64,000 nt of DNA from Voacanga thouarsii (taxonomy: Eukaryota; Streptophyta; Magnoliopsida; Gentianales; Apocynaceae). Under the pieces are notes generated by a model. The model did not search any database. It saw only the letters and a list, made by a program, of their open reading frames with translations, and was not told the origin of the DNA. Numbering within the stretch: the stretch's first letter is position 1; each line of letters opens with the position of its first letter. Made by a program: the position numbers and the translations under genes. This document shows, in pieces, positions 23,467-34,715 of this stretch. The DNA lies in the NCBI GenBank assembly GCA_026120185.1, contig JANUWF010001659.1:6572001-6636000 (forward strand), in the 5' to 3' direction.

Positions 23467-25002
23467 TGATAAGGGTTAAAATCACCATTCTTTTTCTAAT
23501 TATTTAAAGTTGTTTTAAGATACATTTGTTGTAATAACTGTGCATATTTCTTCCTATTTGACATTTTACTTGTAAAAAATATTTTTGACAAATATATGCA
23601 GATTTAAGTTAAAATCGAGCAGAAAGTGCACAAAACTAAAATGCACTTGGCGGCAGGCCCAGCCAGTGGACCAGGTGTCGGGTCCATTCTATCCAACAGT
23701 AAAGATTGAACGAGCTTCAGGAATTTTTTTCAGAACAGACCTAGCACCAGGTCTGATAAGTGTTCCTGGTGTCGGGTCCATTCTGCCAGTTAAGGAAAAG
23801 ATGGCCAAAAATAGAGCAAAATAGAGGAAGAACAGAGTGTACTTAGCACCAGGTGGGTTGAAGGTACCTGGCGCCAGGTAGGTTTTAGAGGCGGAAATTC
23901 TGTATGCGAAATTTGGACTTATCTAAAGATTTTGGTATTTTCTTATTCCTACTCGGTCAAGACTTCCTCAGCCTCAGCATAGGCTTCCAATAGGCCTATA
24001 AAAGCATAAGAGAACACAAGGCTTGAGATATACAACCAAGATAGGTGAATTAAAGGGCAAAAATTCTGATTCTCTCATTGAAGGAGGAATTCACCCAAGC
24101 TAAGGAGGATTGCACAAGGGGGTCTTTAAGAAAGAAGAAAGAGACTTATCTATGAGTGCTTTCTTTCCTCTTTATCTTCTTTTTTCCTTTAAGTATGATG
24201 TATTCAATGTTTTCATTGTAATTTAACATTATTTTAGGATTCATGATTTTGGGTTAATTTAGTTATTTGATTAATTCTTTGTCATCTTTAGTGTTTGATT
24301 ACTTGATTTCATTAGTTATTTATGTGAGTTCTTCTAATTGATTTGACACAACGATGTTAGTAGTTTCGTTGCATTGATTTCATACTTGTTAAATCTTGAT
24401 GGATTTGAGCAATAAAGTTAGGATTTGAGAACTAAGTGATCAAATGTTATCTTAATGTCGCCTTGACATAGGGTTGTTAGCTAATTTCATGTTTATAAGG
24501 AATTAAGCCTAATGCATGTTTTGGTTATGTTAGCTTGATTGACAAATTTGTTAATATAAATCAAAATATAGGATTCCATGGATTGACAAACAAAGTGGAA
24601 TATACCTAAGTAGAATCATGACTTATGAGACAATTGAGTTTTACTTTATATTCCTTCATGATGCCAAGATGATAATTAGTTAAGAGAATTGCTAATTGGT
24701 TCATTCTCATGTTTTCTAGGAGACTTGTCTAAATTGCATCAATCTACATTTTCGAGTATATATATTTTTTAGTTTTTCTTTTTATTCTTTTCTTACTTTA
24801 TTTGGGTCGGTTAAACAATGAATGAAAAGTGATTAGTGTGTACTTGTTCCTTTGAGGATCAATACTCGTTAATTCCCTGTACTATGCTTGCGACAAGTAT
24901 ACTTACTCACATATGTATTTTGAGATTAATGTTTTAATTAAAACTTAATTAGGGGATGGATTTAAAATGGATTATTACATATACCCAAAAAATTATGCAT
25001 CA
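23467..25002 (+). repeat. 3' LTR of the Tat-type element
   Basis: TGATAAGGGTTAAAATCACC to TTATGCATCA. It aligns end to end with 19021-20554, including the GGCGCCAGG motif block at 23645-23880. Confidence 0.9.
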
Positions 25003-25007
25003 AAAGG

Positions 25008-25850
25008 CCACATTTAACAACTCTTATTGGGGCACTTGAGATTAGGACATATAAATCCTAGTCGGATTCAGAGATTAATCCAAAATGGGTCTTTGGACTC
25101 ATTAAATTTGGAGGAATGGCCCCAGTGTAAATCTTGTCTTAAGGGTAAAATGACCAAAAGATCCTTTACTCAAAAGGCAGAAAGAGCCAAGGAAATATTA
25201 GAGTTAGTTTGTATTCATGTTTGTGGTCCTATGTCTTCACCAGCTAGAGGAGTTTATTATTACTTTATCACATTCATAGATGATCACTCATGTTTTGGTT
25301 ATGTTTACTTGGTAAGGCGTAAGTATGATTCTTTTGATATATTCAAGGGATTTAAAGCTAAGATAGAGCACCAAACAGGTAAACTAATCAAAAAACTAAG
25401 ATTGGATTATGGTGGAGAATATTTCCTTGGTGAATTTAAGGACTAATTGGCATATCAAGGCATAGTATCTCATCTAACTACACCTGGGACTCCCCAGTAG
25501 AATGGAGTAGCTGAGAGAAGAAATAGAACTTTGATAGAAATGGCCAGGAGCATGATGAGCCATGCAACTCTTCCTATTTCTTTTTGGGGATATGCTCTGG
25601 AAACCACATCATATATTTTAAATGTGGTGCCTTCCAAGTCAGTGTCTAAGACACCTTATGAGATGTGGACTGGACGAAAGCCCAGTATGAATCATCTTAA
25701 AGTATGGGGTTGTCCAACTTATGTACTGACTAAAGGAAGTAAGCAAGACCCAAGATCAAAATTGTGCTATTTTGTAAGGTATCCAAAATGAACAAGGGGT
25801 GGATACTTTTATCATCTCCAAGAGCAAAATGTACTTATAAGTACTCATTC
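25008..25850 (+). pseudogene. Copia A integrase
   Basis: The zinc-binding region LRLGHINPSRIQRL ... CKSCLKGKMTKRSF leads into the core: FITFIDDHSCFGYVYLV with the first Asp, RLDYGGEYFLGEF with the second, and [14 protein letters not shown] with the Glu at about 25510-25550, so the D,D(35)E triad positions are visible. The C-terminal segment [13 protein letters not shown] follows (25690-25725). A TAA at about 25444 and a TAG near 25498 interrupt the core. Integrase would insert copia DNA; this copy is dead. Confidence 0.88.
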
Positions 25851-26099
25851 TAGGTACTTGGAAGATGAACAAAGTGTATCCACTAAGGTTTCGAATAATG
25901 TGGAATTGGAAGAGAAGTTGATTGATGCTTCAACTTCTAGCACCCCGATTGAGGAACCAAAAGAGGGACAACCAAATGTTCCCATATTGACTAAGCCACG
26001 TTGTAATAGGAGGATATCTAGGGTTCTTGAAAGATGGAGTGGAGAGGTTTTTGGAGTCGTCTTCGACCATCAAGAACAAGATCTCGCTAAATCTGATGA

Positions 26100-27000
26100 A
26101 GCTATTGTTGATGTAGATGCAAATAAATGGTAAACCGCAACGGATGCAGAGATTGAGTCTATGTATCTCAATCAAGTTTGGGATCTTGTTACTGCACCTG
26201 AAGGGATTAAAGCCATAAGGTGTAAGTGGGTATATAAGAGAAAGAGATGTGTAGATAGAATTATGGAAACCTTTAAAGCAAGGTTAGTAACAAAAAGTTA
26301 TACTCAGAAAGAATTGATCGATTATAAGGATACATTTTCACCTGTTACTACGCTTAAGTCCATATGTATTCTCTTGGCCATCTATGAGATATGGCAAATG
26401 GATATCAAGACGGTCTTTTTTAATGCCTATCTTAACGAAGACATCTATACGTCCCAGCCTAAAGGCTTTATTACGAAATGTCAAGAACATATGGTCTGCA
26501 AGCTTAAGAAGTCCATTTTTGGACTTAAGCAAGCATCAGGAGCATAGAACATGAAGTTTTTATGAGACTGTAAAGCCTTATGATTTCATACAAAATGTGG
26601 ATGAACAATGTGTATATAGAAAGTCAGATAGGAATAATGTATCCTTTATGGTACTTTATGTAGATGACATTCTATTCATTGAAAATAATATAAGGACATT
26701 ATCATCTATAAAGGCTTGGATATCAAGTTAATTTAGCATGAAGGATATGGGAGAATCTAGCTACATTCTTAGTATTAAGCTTCTTAGAGATAGGAAGCAA
26801 AGAATGTTAGGTTTATCCCAATCAGCTTATATTAACAAGGTACTGGCTAGGTTTAGTATGGATCAATGCAAATGGGCAATCATACCCTTTAGGTACAGAT
26901 TAACTTTATCTTCCAAGTAGTGTCCTAGAACACAGGAAGAAAAGAAAATGAAGAGTAGGATTCCCTATGCTTCGGCAGTAAGAAATTTCATGTGTAGGCC
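26100..27000 (+). pseudogene. Copia A reverse transcriptase
   Basis: Starts near MYLNQVWDLV, with CKWVYKRK, YTQKELIDYKDTFSPV, WQMDIKTVFFNAYLNEDIY and FGLKQAS (26161-26540), then after a frame change YDFIQN and VLYVDDILFIE with the catalytic Y-V-D-D at about 26655-26672, and LSQSAYINKVLARFSMDQ (26738-26920). Relative to copia B, residues following KSICILLAI are deleted. Stops occur at about 26545 and 26730. Copies RNA into DNA in active relatives; inactive here. Confidence 0.88.
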
Positions 27001-27600
27001 ATACTTTGCAGTAGGCATAGTTAGCAGGTATTAGTCAAATCTTGAGGAAGAACATTGGCAAGCAGTAAAGTATATACTCAAGTACCTAAAGGGAACGAGG
27101 TGTTATATGCTAGTTTACAAAGCCAATGACTTAGTTCCTATCGATTACATGGACTCAAATTTCTAGGCAGATAAAGATGAAAGAAAATTTACTATTAGAT
27201 TTATCTTTAATTTGTCTGGAGGGGCTATTTCAAGGAGGAGTGTCAAGCAATCTTACATTGCTGATTCTACCATAGAGGCTGAGTATGTAGCAGCTTCAGA
27301 AGCTTCTAAAGAAGTGGTTTGGCTCTGGAAGTTCCTCATAGAACTTGGAGTTGTGCCACACATGGACAGGCCCATAACAATATATTGTGATAATTTTAGA
27401 GTTGTGTCACAATATAAAGAGCTAAGAAACCATAGGAAGGGCAAGCACTTCAAGAGGAAGTATCATTTGATCTATTCATCCAGAAATAGGAGATAGTGGT
27501 TTATCAAATTTTCTCAGCAAACAATCTTGCGGACCTATTTACCAAGCTTTTGATGGAGAAGGTGTTCAAATGACACTTGGACATCATTGGGGTAGGTGCA
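27001..27600 (+). pseudogene. Copia A RNase H
   Basis: The region contains the conserved copia RNase H blocks RRSVKQSYIADSTIEAEYVAASEASKEVVWL, ITIYCDNFRVVSQ and HFKRKYHLIY (27212-27496). It is followed by NNLADLFTKLL-like sequence in another frame up to about 27560. The typical Glu (EAEYVA) and Asp (CDN) residues are visible. A TAG near 27167 and a shift near 27495 break it. The purine-rich AGTGCAAGTGAGAGAT at 27623-27638 precedes the LTR and is the likely plus-strand primer. Confidence 0.85.
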
Positions 27601-27638
27601 TATGGATTATAATAGCCCATTTAGTGCAAGTGAGAGAT

Positions 27639-29327
27639 TGATAAAATATGTACCCAAAATGTACTATATATTCTGTATTTTGAAAATTAATAAAAGTTTC
27701 ATTCATTAATGGTTGTTTGTTTAGATCATTACACTATGGATTTTAAGTGGGGAATGGTTTACCTTGAACCAGTGAGTAGTTCACTCGCACCAACAGTGTA
27801 AGCGTATTCGGGATACGTAGAACTGGACTATGTGATAATAATTTTTAGTAAAGTGCTAAAAAAAAATAAAGATTGGTTTATTGTAGCTACTGCGTGAACG
27901 AGTACCCTAGGACTTGAGTATAAGTTGGTGGTCTGGTGAAGCTAGACTTGTACACTTTGATGTATATTGGTTGAGGTCTTATCGCAAGGCCAATAACTTC
28001 ATACATTGGGTGCATGACTCTAGTTAATTAAAATTGACTTATACAATAGAGTTTCTATACTTCATTACGTGAAGAATAGAACCCCCTTATGATTGTCCGG
28101 GATAATCTAATAATCTAAGACCCTGGAAAACATGACTAAGTATGTACACTTTTTAGGTAGCTCCCTGTGATAAGTTGATACGTACTGGAAGTCGTAGATT
28201 ATAGGACTAGTTATCAAAGGATGGTAGATGTCATTAAGAAAGATATTAGTATTATTTTTCTATCTCAATAACGGGTGTTACATAGAGGGGTATTTTCGTC
28301 ATTACACCTGTTAGTCGGAGACACTGCATAGCAATATTATTCTCGAGGTTAATATTTTCATATAGTGATAAATAAAATATTTAAAATGATATAAATATAG
28401 CTATTTATTAGCACGGATATTTTGGTCATTTTAGTAGCCAAGAATAATACGTCTTTTGGTCCCCAGAATAGCTCACATAACCTTAGTAAATTTATATACG
28501 ATATGGGCTTATTGAGTTAATTTATTATTGGAAAAATTATTCTAGGATTCCCATTATTTATTTATTTAGGCTAGAATAGTTAATTGGGCCAATTTAATTA
28601 ATTAGTTTATTAATTAATTATCTTGGATAATTTTATATTGAATCCACGTAGTTTAATTAATTAATAAAAGAGATAATTTAATTAATTAGTTTATTAATTA
28701 ATTATCTTGAATAATTTTTAATTGGGCCTAAATAAATTAATTAATTAATAAGAGAGCTATTTAATTAGGCATTAGACTAATTAATATCACATGACCCATC
28801 GGGGTTTTTAATGTAGCCGTCAAGTGCAAAAGAAAGAAAAACAGAAATATGAAATTAAAAGAAAAGGAAATTTGGTGGCTATTTTGGAAAGAAAAAAAAA
28901 AGGAAGGCTATTGTTGCTAAATAAAATATAACAATTGCGTGGATTTTAGATAGTTGACTGAAATTCCACAATTTTTTTACCTTTTTTGTTGGTTTCCAGA
29001 AGGTTTGTTTTTTTTTTTTTCTGGAGAAATAAAAATAGCCACCATTTTTTTTTATTTCCTTGGGGTTTTAATTTTTCCTTTGTTTTTCCTTAACGTTTAG
29101 CTTTTCTATTTTTTTTCCAATTTTATTCACCCTAATTCTACTTTCACCAGTAGAGGTCCATTATGGTTAGAGAATACTCTAAAAGGTCAAAAGCTTGCAA
29201 ACATGATAAGTATTTGATGTGAAGGAGCCGACGATTAGCTAGTGTCCATGCGGAACAAGGAGACGTTTCGGGAAAAATTTTAATTTGTTGTTTTTCGCAA
29301 CGTATTTATTTTTTCCGCGATCCTTCA
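27639..29327 (+). repeat. Copia A 3' LTR
   Basis: LTR starting TGATAAAATATGTACCC directly after the purine tract and ending near GATCCTTCA. Blocks such as ATGGTAGATGTCATT, GTTACATAGAGGGGTATTTT and GTCATTTTAGTAGCCAAG are shared with the LTRs of copia B and D, showing one related family. An 84-base AT-rich segment is tandemly duplicated (28593-28676, 28677-28760). Confidence 0.8.
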
Positions 29328-30960
29328 TCTACTACGTGGACGAGTATCCTAAGATTTGAGTATAAATTGGTAGTCTAATGAAGCTGGACTTATACACTTT
29401 GATGTATGCTAGATGAGGCTATAACACAAGGCCAATAACTTTGTACATTAGGTGTATGACTCTAGTTAATTAAGACGGACTTATACAATAGAGTTTATAT
29501 ACTTTACTTAGTGAAAATATCACTCCCTTGTAATTGTCCAAGATAATCTTAATAAACTAGGGCCTTGGGAAATGTGACTTAGTATGTATGCTTTTGTGTA
29601 ACTCTTGAAAATAAGTCGGTACATACTGAAAGCCATGGATTATCGGACTTGTTATCAAAAGATGGTAGATGTCATTAAGGAAGGTTAATACATTTTTCCT
29701 ATCTCAATTACAGGTTTTACGTAGAGGGATATTTTCATTATTACACTTGTAAGTCGAAAACATTGCACTTACAATATTATTGTTAGGGTCAATATTTTCA
29801 TATGGTAATAAATAAAATATTCAAAATGATAAAATATAGCTATTTGTTAGCAAGGGTATTTCGATAATTTTAGTAGTCAAGAATAATATAATTTTTGGTC
29901 CCCAAAGTAGCTCAAGTAACCTTTGTAAATTTATTTACTATATGGATTTATTGGGTAAATTTATTACTGGAAGAATTATTTGAGGAATCCAATTAATTAG
30001 TTATTTGGGCTAACATAATTTATTGGGCTAATTTAATTTAATTGATTTATTAATTAATTATCTTGGATAATTTTTTATATTGGGCCTAAATGAATCAATT
30101 AATAAATAAGAGAGAATTTAATTAGACTTTGACTGATTAAATAAAAACCCTAGCCACCAGAGTTGCAGGAGACGGCAATAGCTTTTGGAAAATAAGTAGC
30201 TGCCTAAAAAAGGAAAGAAAAGAAAAATAGTGGCGATTAAAGAGGAATTAGGAAACAAATTTGGAAAAGCTGTTTTTTTTTTTTAAACCAAAATATACAT
30301 GCATGCTATACTATAATGTTTGGTGATGATTTTTTATTCGGTGGTGATGTTTTTGTATTCACCGAATATGATTGGAAATTGTAAGTTTTGGTGATGTTTT
30401 TTTAATTCACCGGTAAAGGATTGGAAATTGTAAGTTTTGGTGATGGTTTGCAATTCACCGAAAAGGAATAAAAAAAAAAAAAGGTTGTTTCCTTTTCTTA
30501 TATATATTGTGCATGGATGGTTTTTTTTTTTTTTTTTAGATGGATGAAAAAAAACAAGAGCTGGTCTTTTTCGTGAATGCTTAGACGCCACTATTTTTTC
30601 CTTTTTCCTCAATTAAACTCTCTTAATATTCTTCCAAAAAAATTATTCTTTGACCTATTATTTTACTTTCACCAATAAATAGTTTATAGGAGATTGGAAA
30701 ATACTTTGAAAGATTAAAAACTAACAATTTTGGTGCATGTGTTTAATGCGAAGGAGTCAACGCTTGGCTAATATTCCTGCAGAACAAGTAATCGTAACAA
30801 ATCAAAGCGTTCCATCAAACCTAAATCCTCCAGGTATTCAATCTAAGCGGCCTAAAAGTAAGTATTCCTAAACTTTGGCTCAATTTTTTTTTTTTAAATT
30901 TATGATCTTCCGCTACTATTTATTTTTCCCTTGGTCCTTCAAAATCTAGCCAACCATCAT
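29328..30960 (+). repeat. Second copia A-type LTR, 5'-truncated, tandem
   Basis: Begins in mid-LTR: ACTACGTGGACGAGTATCCT aligns with 27890 and the match continues through the LTR to about 30960. It abuts the end of the preceding LTR directly. It carries an insertion-like segment near 30290-30480 with repeated TTGGTGATG/ATTCACCG units. No internal domain follows in this orientation. Confidence 0.7.
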
Positions 30961-30964
30961 CTCT

Positions 30965-31930
30965 CGTTTATGGATGGACTCTCAGATTAAGTGACACTTC
31001 CTCTCAATGTGCTTGCCCTTCCTATGTTTTCTTGCATTAAGACACAGCTTTAGAATTGTTGCAATATATGATAATAGGCATATGCATTTATGACATAACT
31101 CAAAGTTTTATGAGGAATTTCTGGAGCCAAACCACTTCTTTTGAAGCTTCAAAGCTGCTACATACTCCGCTTCCATGGTGGAATCAGTAATACAAGATTA
31201 CTTCAAACCACTCCATGAAATAGCCCCTTCAAACAAAGTGAAAACTTATCCACTAGTGGATTTCCTTTCATTTTTATCCGCCTAAAAGTCTAAGTCAGTG
31301 TAACAAGTAGGAATTAAATCATCATCTCTATAAACAAGTATATAATCCCTTATTTCCTTTAGGTACTTAAGTATATACTTTATAGCTTGCCAATATTCTT
31401 CCCCTAGGTTTGACTGATCTTGCTAACCAAGCCTACTGCAAAACAGATATATGACCTTGTACAAAGTACGGTATACATGAGAATTCCTAGTACCGAGGCA
31501 TAGGGAATCCTTCTTATTCTTTCATTTTCTTCCTGTGTCAGGGGACACTGTTTAGAAGATAAGGTCAATCCGTACCTAAAGGGTATAATTGCCCCTTTAC
31601 GCTGATCCATAATAAACCTAGCCAATAGCTTATCAATGTAAGCAGATTAGGTTAAGTCTAACATTTATTGATTCCAATCTCTAAGAAGCTTTACACCAAG
31701 AATGTAGCTAGCTTCTCCCATATCTTTCAGACTAAATTAACTTGATAGCCAAACCTTTATAAATGATAATATCCCTGCATCATTTTCAATTAATAGAATG
31801 TCATCTACATAAAGTACAAAAAAGATTGTTGTCCCCATCTGCATTCCTATACACGCATAGTTCATCTACGTTTGCATGAAATCATAAGACTTTATAGTTT
31901 CATCAAAATATCTTTTGTAAAAACATATAT
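30965..31930 (-). pseudogene. Copia fragment E: RT C-terminus and RNase H
   Basis: The minus strand reads the RT region YDFM, FVLYVDDILLIEND (about 31815-31775), KDMGEASYILGVKLLRD, then LLARFIMDQRKGAIIPFRYG (31625-31404), IPYASVLGILMY, and further down STMEAEYVAA and HRKGKHIERK of RNase H near 31190-30980. Several frame changes and stops separate the segments. It is the same family as copia A and B. It is cut on the right by the foldback repeat and on the left joins a plus-oriented LTR, so its own LTR is absent. Confidence 0.82.
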
Positions 31931-31931
31931 A

Positions 31932-32281
31932 TGTACATCCTCTGATGTAAGTCATGACCTAAAATCTGGATTTAGGTTTGACATAATTTCAACCTCTTGG
32001 CACTCACTACGAGCCCATTTTTTGTGATAATGTCACGAAAAAGAGAAAGATGTTTTTAGTGACAGATATTTGTACATCCTTTGATGTAATTCATGACCTA
32101 AAAACTAGATTTAGGTTTGACATAATTTCAACCTATTGGCACTCACTACTAGCCCATTTTTTGTGATAATGTCATGAAAAAGAGAAAAACATTTTTAGTG
32201 ACAGTCACTAAAAACGTCTTTCTCTTTTCCGTGACTAAATCCGATTTTTAGGTCATAAATTACATCATAGGATGTACAAAC
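31932..32281. repeat. Foldback/MITE-like repeat with a tandem arm
   Basis: A unit starting TGTACATCCTCTGATGTAA (31932) is repeated at 32071 with a period of 139 bases, ending TTTTTAGTGACA. It is followed by an inverted, shorter arm (32204-32281) ending in TTAGGTCATAAATTACATC and GGATGTACAAA. The centre is TTTTTAGTGACAGTCACTAAAAA. No transposase. CACTAC near 32144 hints at a CACTA-type relative, but the class is not settled; no target duplication is clear. Confidence 0.6.
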
Positions 32282-32282
32282 C

Positions 32283-32929
32283 CGTTTGTAGAGCAATTAA
32301 ATTTGCAGATAAATTCCCTTATGAAATTAAAGAGAAAACCATGCTACAAAGATTTTTAGGATGCTCAACTATATTTCATCCCAAATCTTAGACAAATCTA
32401 TGAACCTTTATATCAGCACCTTTTGCAAAACCCAATAGCTTGGTGTACGAAATAGACCCAAACTGTTCAGAAAATCAAGAAAATTGTAAAGAAATACCCT
32501 TATCTTGGTATTCCAGATCCTAATGCATTCATGATTGTTGAAACAGGTGCCTCTAAACTTGGTTAGGGAGGTATTCTAGAACAGAAAAAAGATGATTCCT
32601 CTCCTGAACAGTTAGTTAGATATCATTCGGGTATTTGGCTATCTAGTCAAAAAAACTATAGCACTATTAAAAAAGAAATTCTTTCTATGGTTTTATGCAT
32701 CTCTAAATTTCAAGATGATTTAGTAAATAACAAGTTTCTCCTTCAAATTGGTTGCAAAGCTACAAAAGATATTTTACAAAAAAATGTCAAAAACCTTGTA
32801 GTCAAACAGATTTTTGCCAGAAGGCAAACACTACTTTCAAGTTTTGATTTTGATATTGAATTTATTAAAGGAGAATCCAATTCTCTTGATTTCTTAATAA
32901 GAGAATTCCTACAAGGACACAGAAGATAA
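32283..32929 (+). pseudogene. Endogenous caulimovirid RT end and RNase H
   Basis: Short conserved blocks FADKFPYEIKEKTMLQRFLG and then, after frame changes, PYLGIPDPNAF, a Gly-Gly-Ile-Leu block, and KQIFARRQTLLSSFDFDIEF and IKGESN (32687-32929). These are typical of caulimovirid RNase H, in which copying of the pregenomic RNA ends with its removal. Several stops and shifts are visible, for example near 32400 and 32560. The RT palm with its catalytic motif is absent because the fragment starts at the foldback repeat boundary. Confidence 0.85.
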
Positions 32930-33009
32930 GATTTCATTAGGATTTCTTATCTTTTGCAAAGGTAAGTTCAGATCTATAACTAGAGTGCAAGAACAAGCAA
33001 GAAGTATCA

Positions 33010-34604
33010 ATGTCGCAATACAATATTCGGCCTCAAGCGGCAGCACTCGCAAATAGATTTACAATACTTGCTTCTTATCCCCCTCTAGCTAGCTCTTCTC
33101 TTTCAAGACCACCTTTAACCATGAATCCTTTTGACCTGCTTTCTCCATCTAAAACCACTAAAACCCAAAAAAAAAAAGACAGTTCCTTTTTTGCAATGAC
33201 TCCTCCAGCTTCTTTTAAAGAAGCAATTTCACCACAAACTCCTGCAAAACTAGAAAATGCCTTGTCTACATTAAATCCAGAAACTTTTACATTTGTACCG
33301 AGATCCTTAATTCTACTCCTAGTAATTCCTAAAGAATTAGCTAGTAAAATCGAAAGAGAACTTGTCAACATCCTCCACCCTGAAGCTTATATCGATCTAG
33401 CCATATTTTTCATGCAGATCCATTAAAAACCAAACTTTTTTACAAACATATTCTCTTTGCCACTGGTTTAATAGAATTCAAACATGAACGAAATCCCACC
33501 ATGAATGACAAGTGTATTACCTACTCTTGATGTCGTATTGTCAAAATCCTAGACCTTAACACCTAGCCAGTATCAGGTATTTATACCCCCAATTTAGTTT
33601 AAAAGCCCTTTAAAACCTCTAACCTCTAACTTCATGGATTAGTTAAATGCTTGGCACAACTTCTGTTTCCCTCGAGACCTCACTCATACCTAGTTTATCA
33701 AATATGGAAAAGAAACAATCAATCCCATTCCCAGATGGTTCTACCACTGGTGGAAAACATTTAGCGGAAACAAAGATGCTCTCTCAAACTAGCATAAAAC
33801 CCAATTTGACCAGTATATTAAAGAAAACAAAATTTTACATTTTCCCACTCATATTTAATTTTGTAAATTTTTTCTTCATAAGAAATACTATTTTATACTT
33901 GGATGGAATTACAAGTTTGAAACACTTGAATCCGTTCAACATCTCTATCGATAAATTAAAATCAAAGGATGGACTCAGAAACCATCAGCAACAATTCCAA
34001 TCAATTCCACTACTCCTAGTCAAAAGGAGACAGATGCATACCCTACTTCCAGTAAAAGAAAATCCTGACTTTTGAAAGTAAACTTATAGCTTCAACTCCA
34101 AATTTTGCAAAATCAAATTCGGTTAGTAGCTGAAGACAATGATGATGAAACTCAACTAGACTTTAGCTTCTTCGACAATGACAATGGTGACATGGATAAT
34201 CCCACCGGTGTTGCAGCAGTGTACCTCTGTCAATGTTCTTAATGACTCGAATCCACTCAAAAAAGAAATGAGAATTCTGATCGTTCTAGTTGTATGGAAT
34301 GTCTAAATTAGCTTTTACTATTGTTGAACCCATATGTAAAATAATTCATTACACAGATAAAAGTAGTAGACCTCTCCACTCCAAACTTATCATGGAACAA
34401 TTCCTCCAAGTGGCAGATAGCATGATTCCCGCTTCACATGTGATGGACCACTCAGTAGTAGTGCACGATGCTCTAGGAGAAAGCTATACCACTCAAGCCT
34501 ATTTAAGGCTTCAATTCCTTCAAGAAATGCAGTGTGAATTTTATAATCCTTTGAGAGCACACGACTTGTTTGCAAAAATCGATTATTTTCTTTTTAAATT
34601 TTGA
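33010..34604 (+). pseudogene. Endogenous caulimovirid second ORF (function unknown), broken
   Basis: A start at 33010 opens MSQYNIRPQAAALANRF, then a Pro/Ser/Thr-rich stretch, 138 codons to 33426. Further fragments lie at 33647-34075 and 34290-34604 in other frames; the last ends VMDHSVVVHDALGESYTTQA and NPLRAHDLFAKIDYFLFKF before a TGA. It starts 81 bases after the RNase H stop, the place of ORF2 in Florendovirus. No enzyme motif is visible. A second copy of its 3' end lies inverted at 36870-37018. At least two frameshifts and several stops make it non-coding. Confidence 0.65.
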
Positions 34605-34715
34605 AACACTATATTCCGAGATCTTTTGAGATCTTTTGTATCTTGTAGAGTTTTGAATGAAATCAGTGGAAATATTTTGAAGCATTTTTCTTGGGTGCAT
34701 CAAACATCAAATGGT
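34435..34715 (+). repeat. Inverted repeat arm: viral ORF2 end and intergenic start (left)
   Basis: This arm matches the reverse complement of 36765-37018 with scattered differences (for example TTTTTAAATTTTGAAACACT in both). Similarity stops right after ATCAAATGGT, the first bases of the primer site present in the other arm. Confidence 0.85.

Larger units (their letters stand above)
19021..25002 (+). mobile_element. Complete non-autonomous Tat-type LTR element (LARD-like), target duplication AAAGG
   Basis: Two LTRs (19021-20554 and 23467-25002) flank a 2.9-kb internal region with a tRNA-Asp primer site and a 3' purine tract but no protease, RT, RNase H or integrase. AAAGG flanks the whole unit at 19016-19020 and 25003-25007. 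The two LTRs differ at about 15 of their first 100 bases, so the insertion is old. It splits copia A between protease and integrase. The label LARD-like is based on the long non-pol internal region. Confidence 0.9.
13469..29327 (+). mobile_element. Copia A: Ty1/copia element interrupted by three insertions
   Basis: The plus strand carries, in copia order, an untranslated leader (13469-14354 and 15821-16227), gag, protease, integrase, RT, RNase H and an LTR (27639-29327). Leader homology to copia B is clear around GAGAGGGGTTCCAAC. Two solo LTRs and one complete Tat-type element were inserted later; each has a 5-bp target duplication that closes the copia reading when removed. No 5' LTR was identified, and the leader begins next to a gypsy LTR fragment. 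All coding segments have stops or shifts. Confidence 0.8.

Noticed and set aside
26550..27000. Possible functional RT because of an intact YVDD
   Set aside because: Stops and frame changes on both sides and a deletion in the palm make it inactive.
29328..30960. Second copia A-type LTR as the 3' LTR of copia fragment E
   Set aside because: Fragment E reads on the minus strand while this LTR is in plus orientation, so they cannot be one element.
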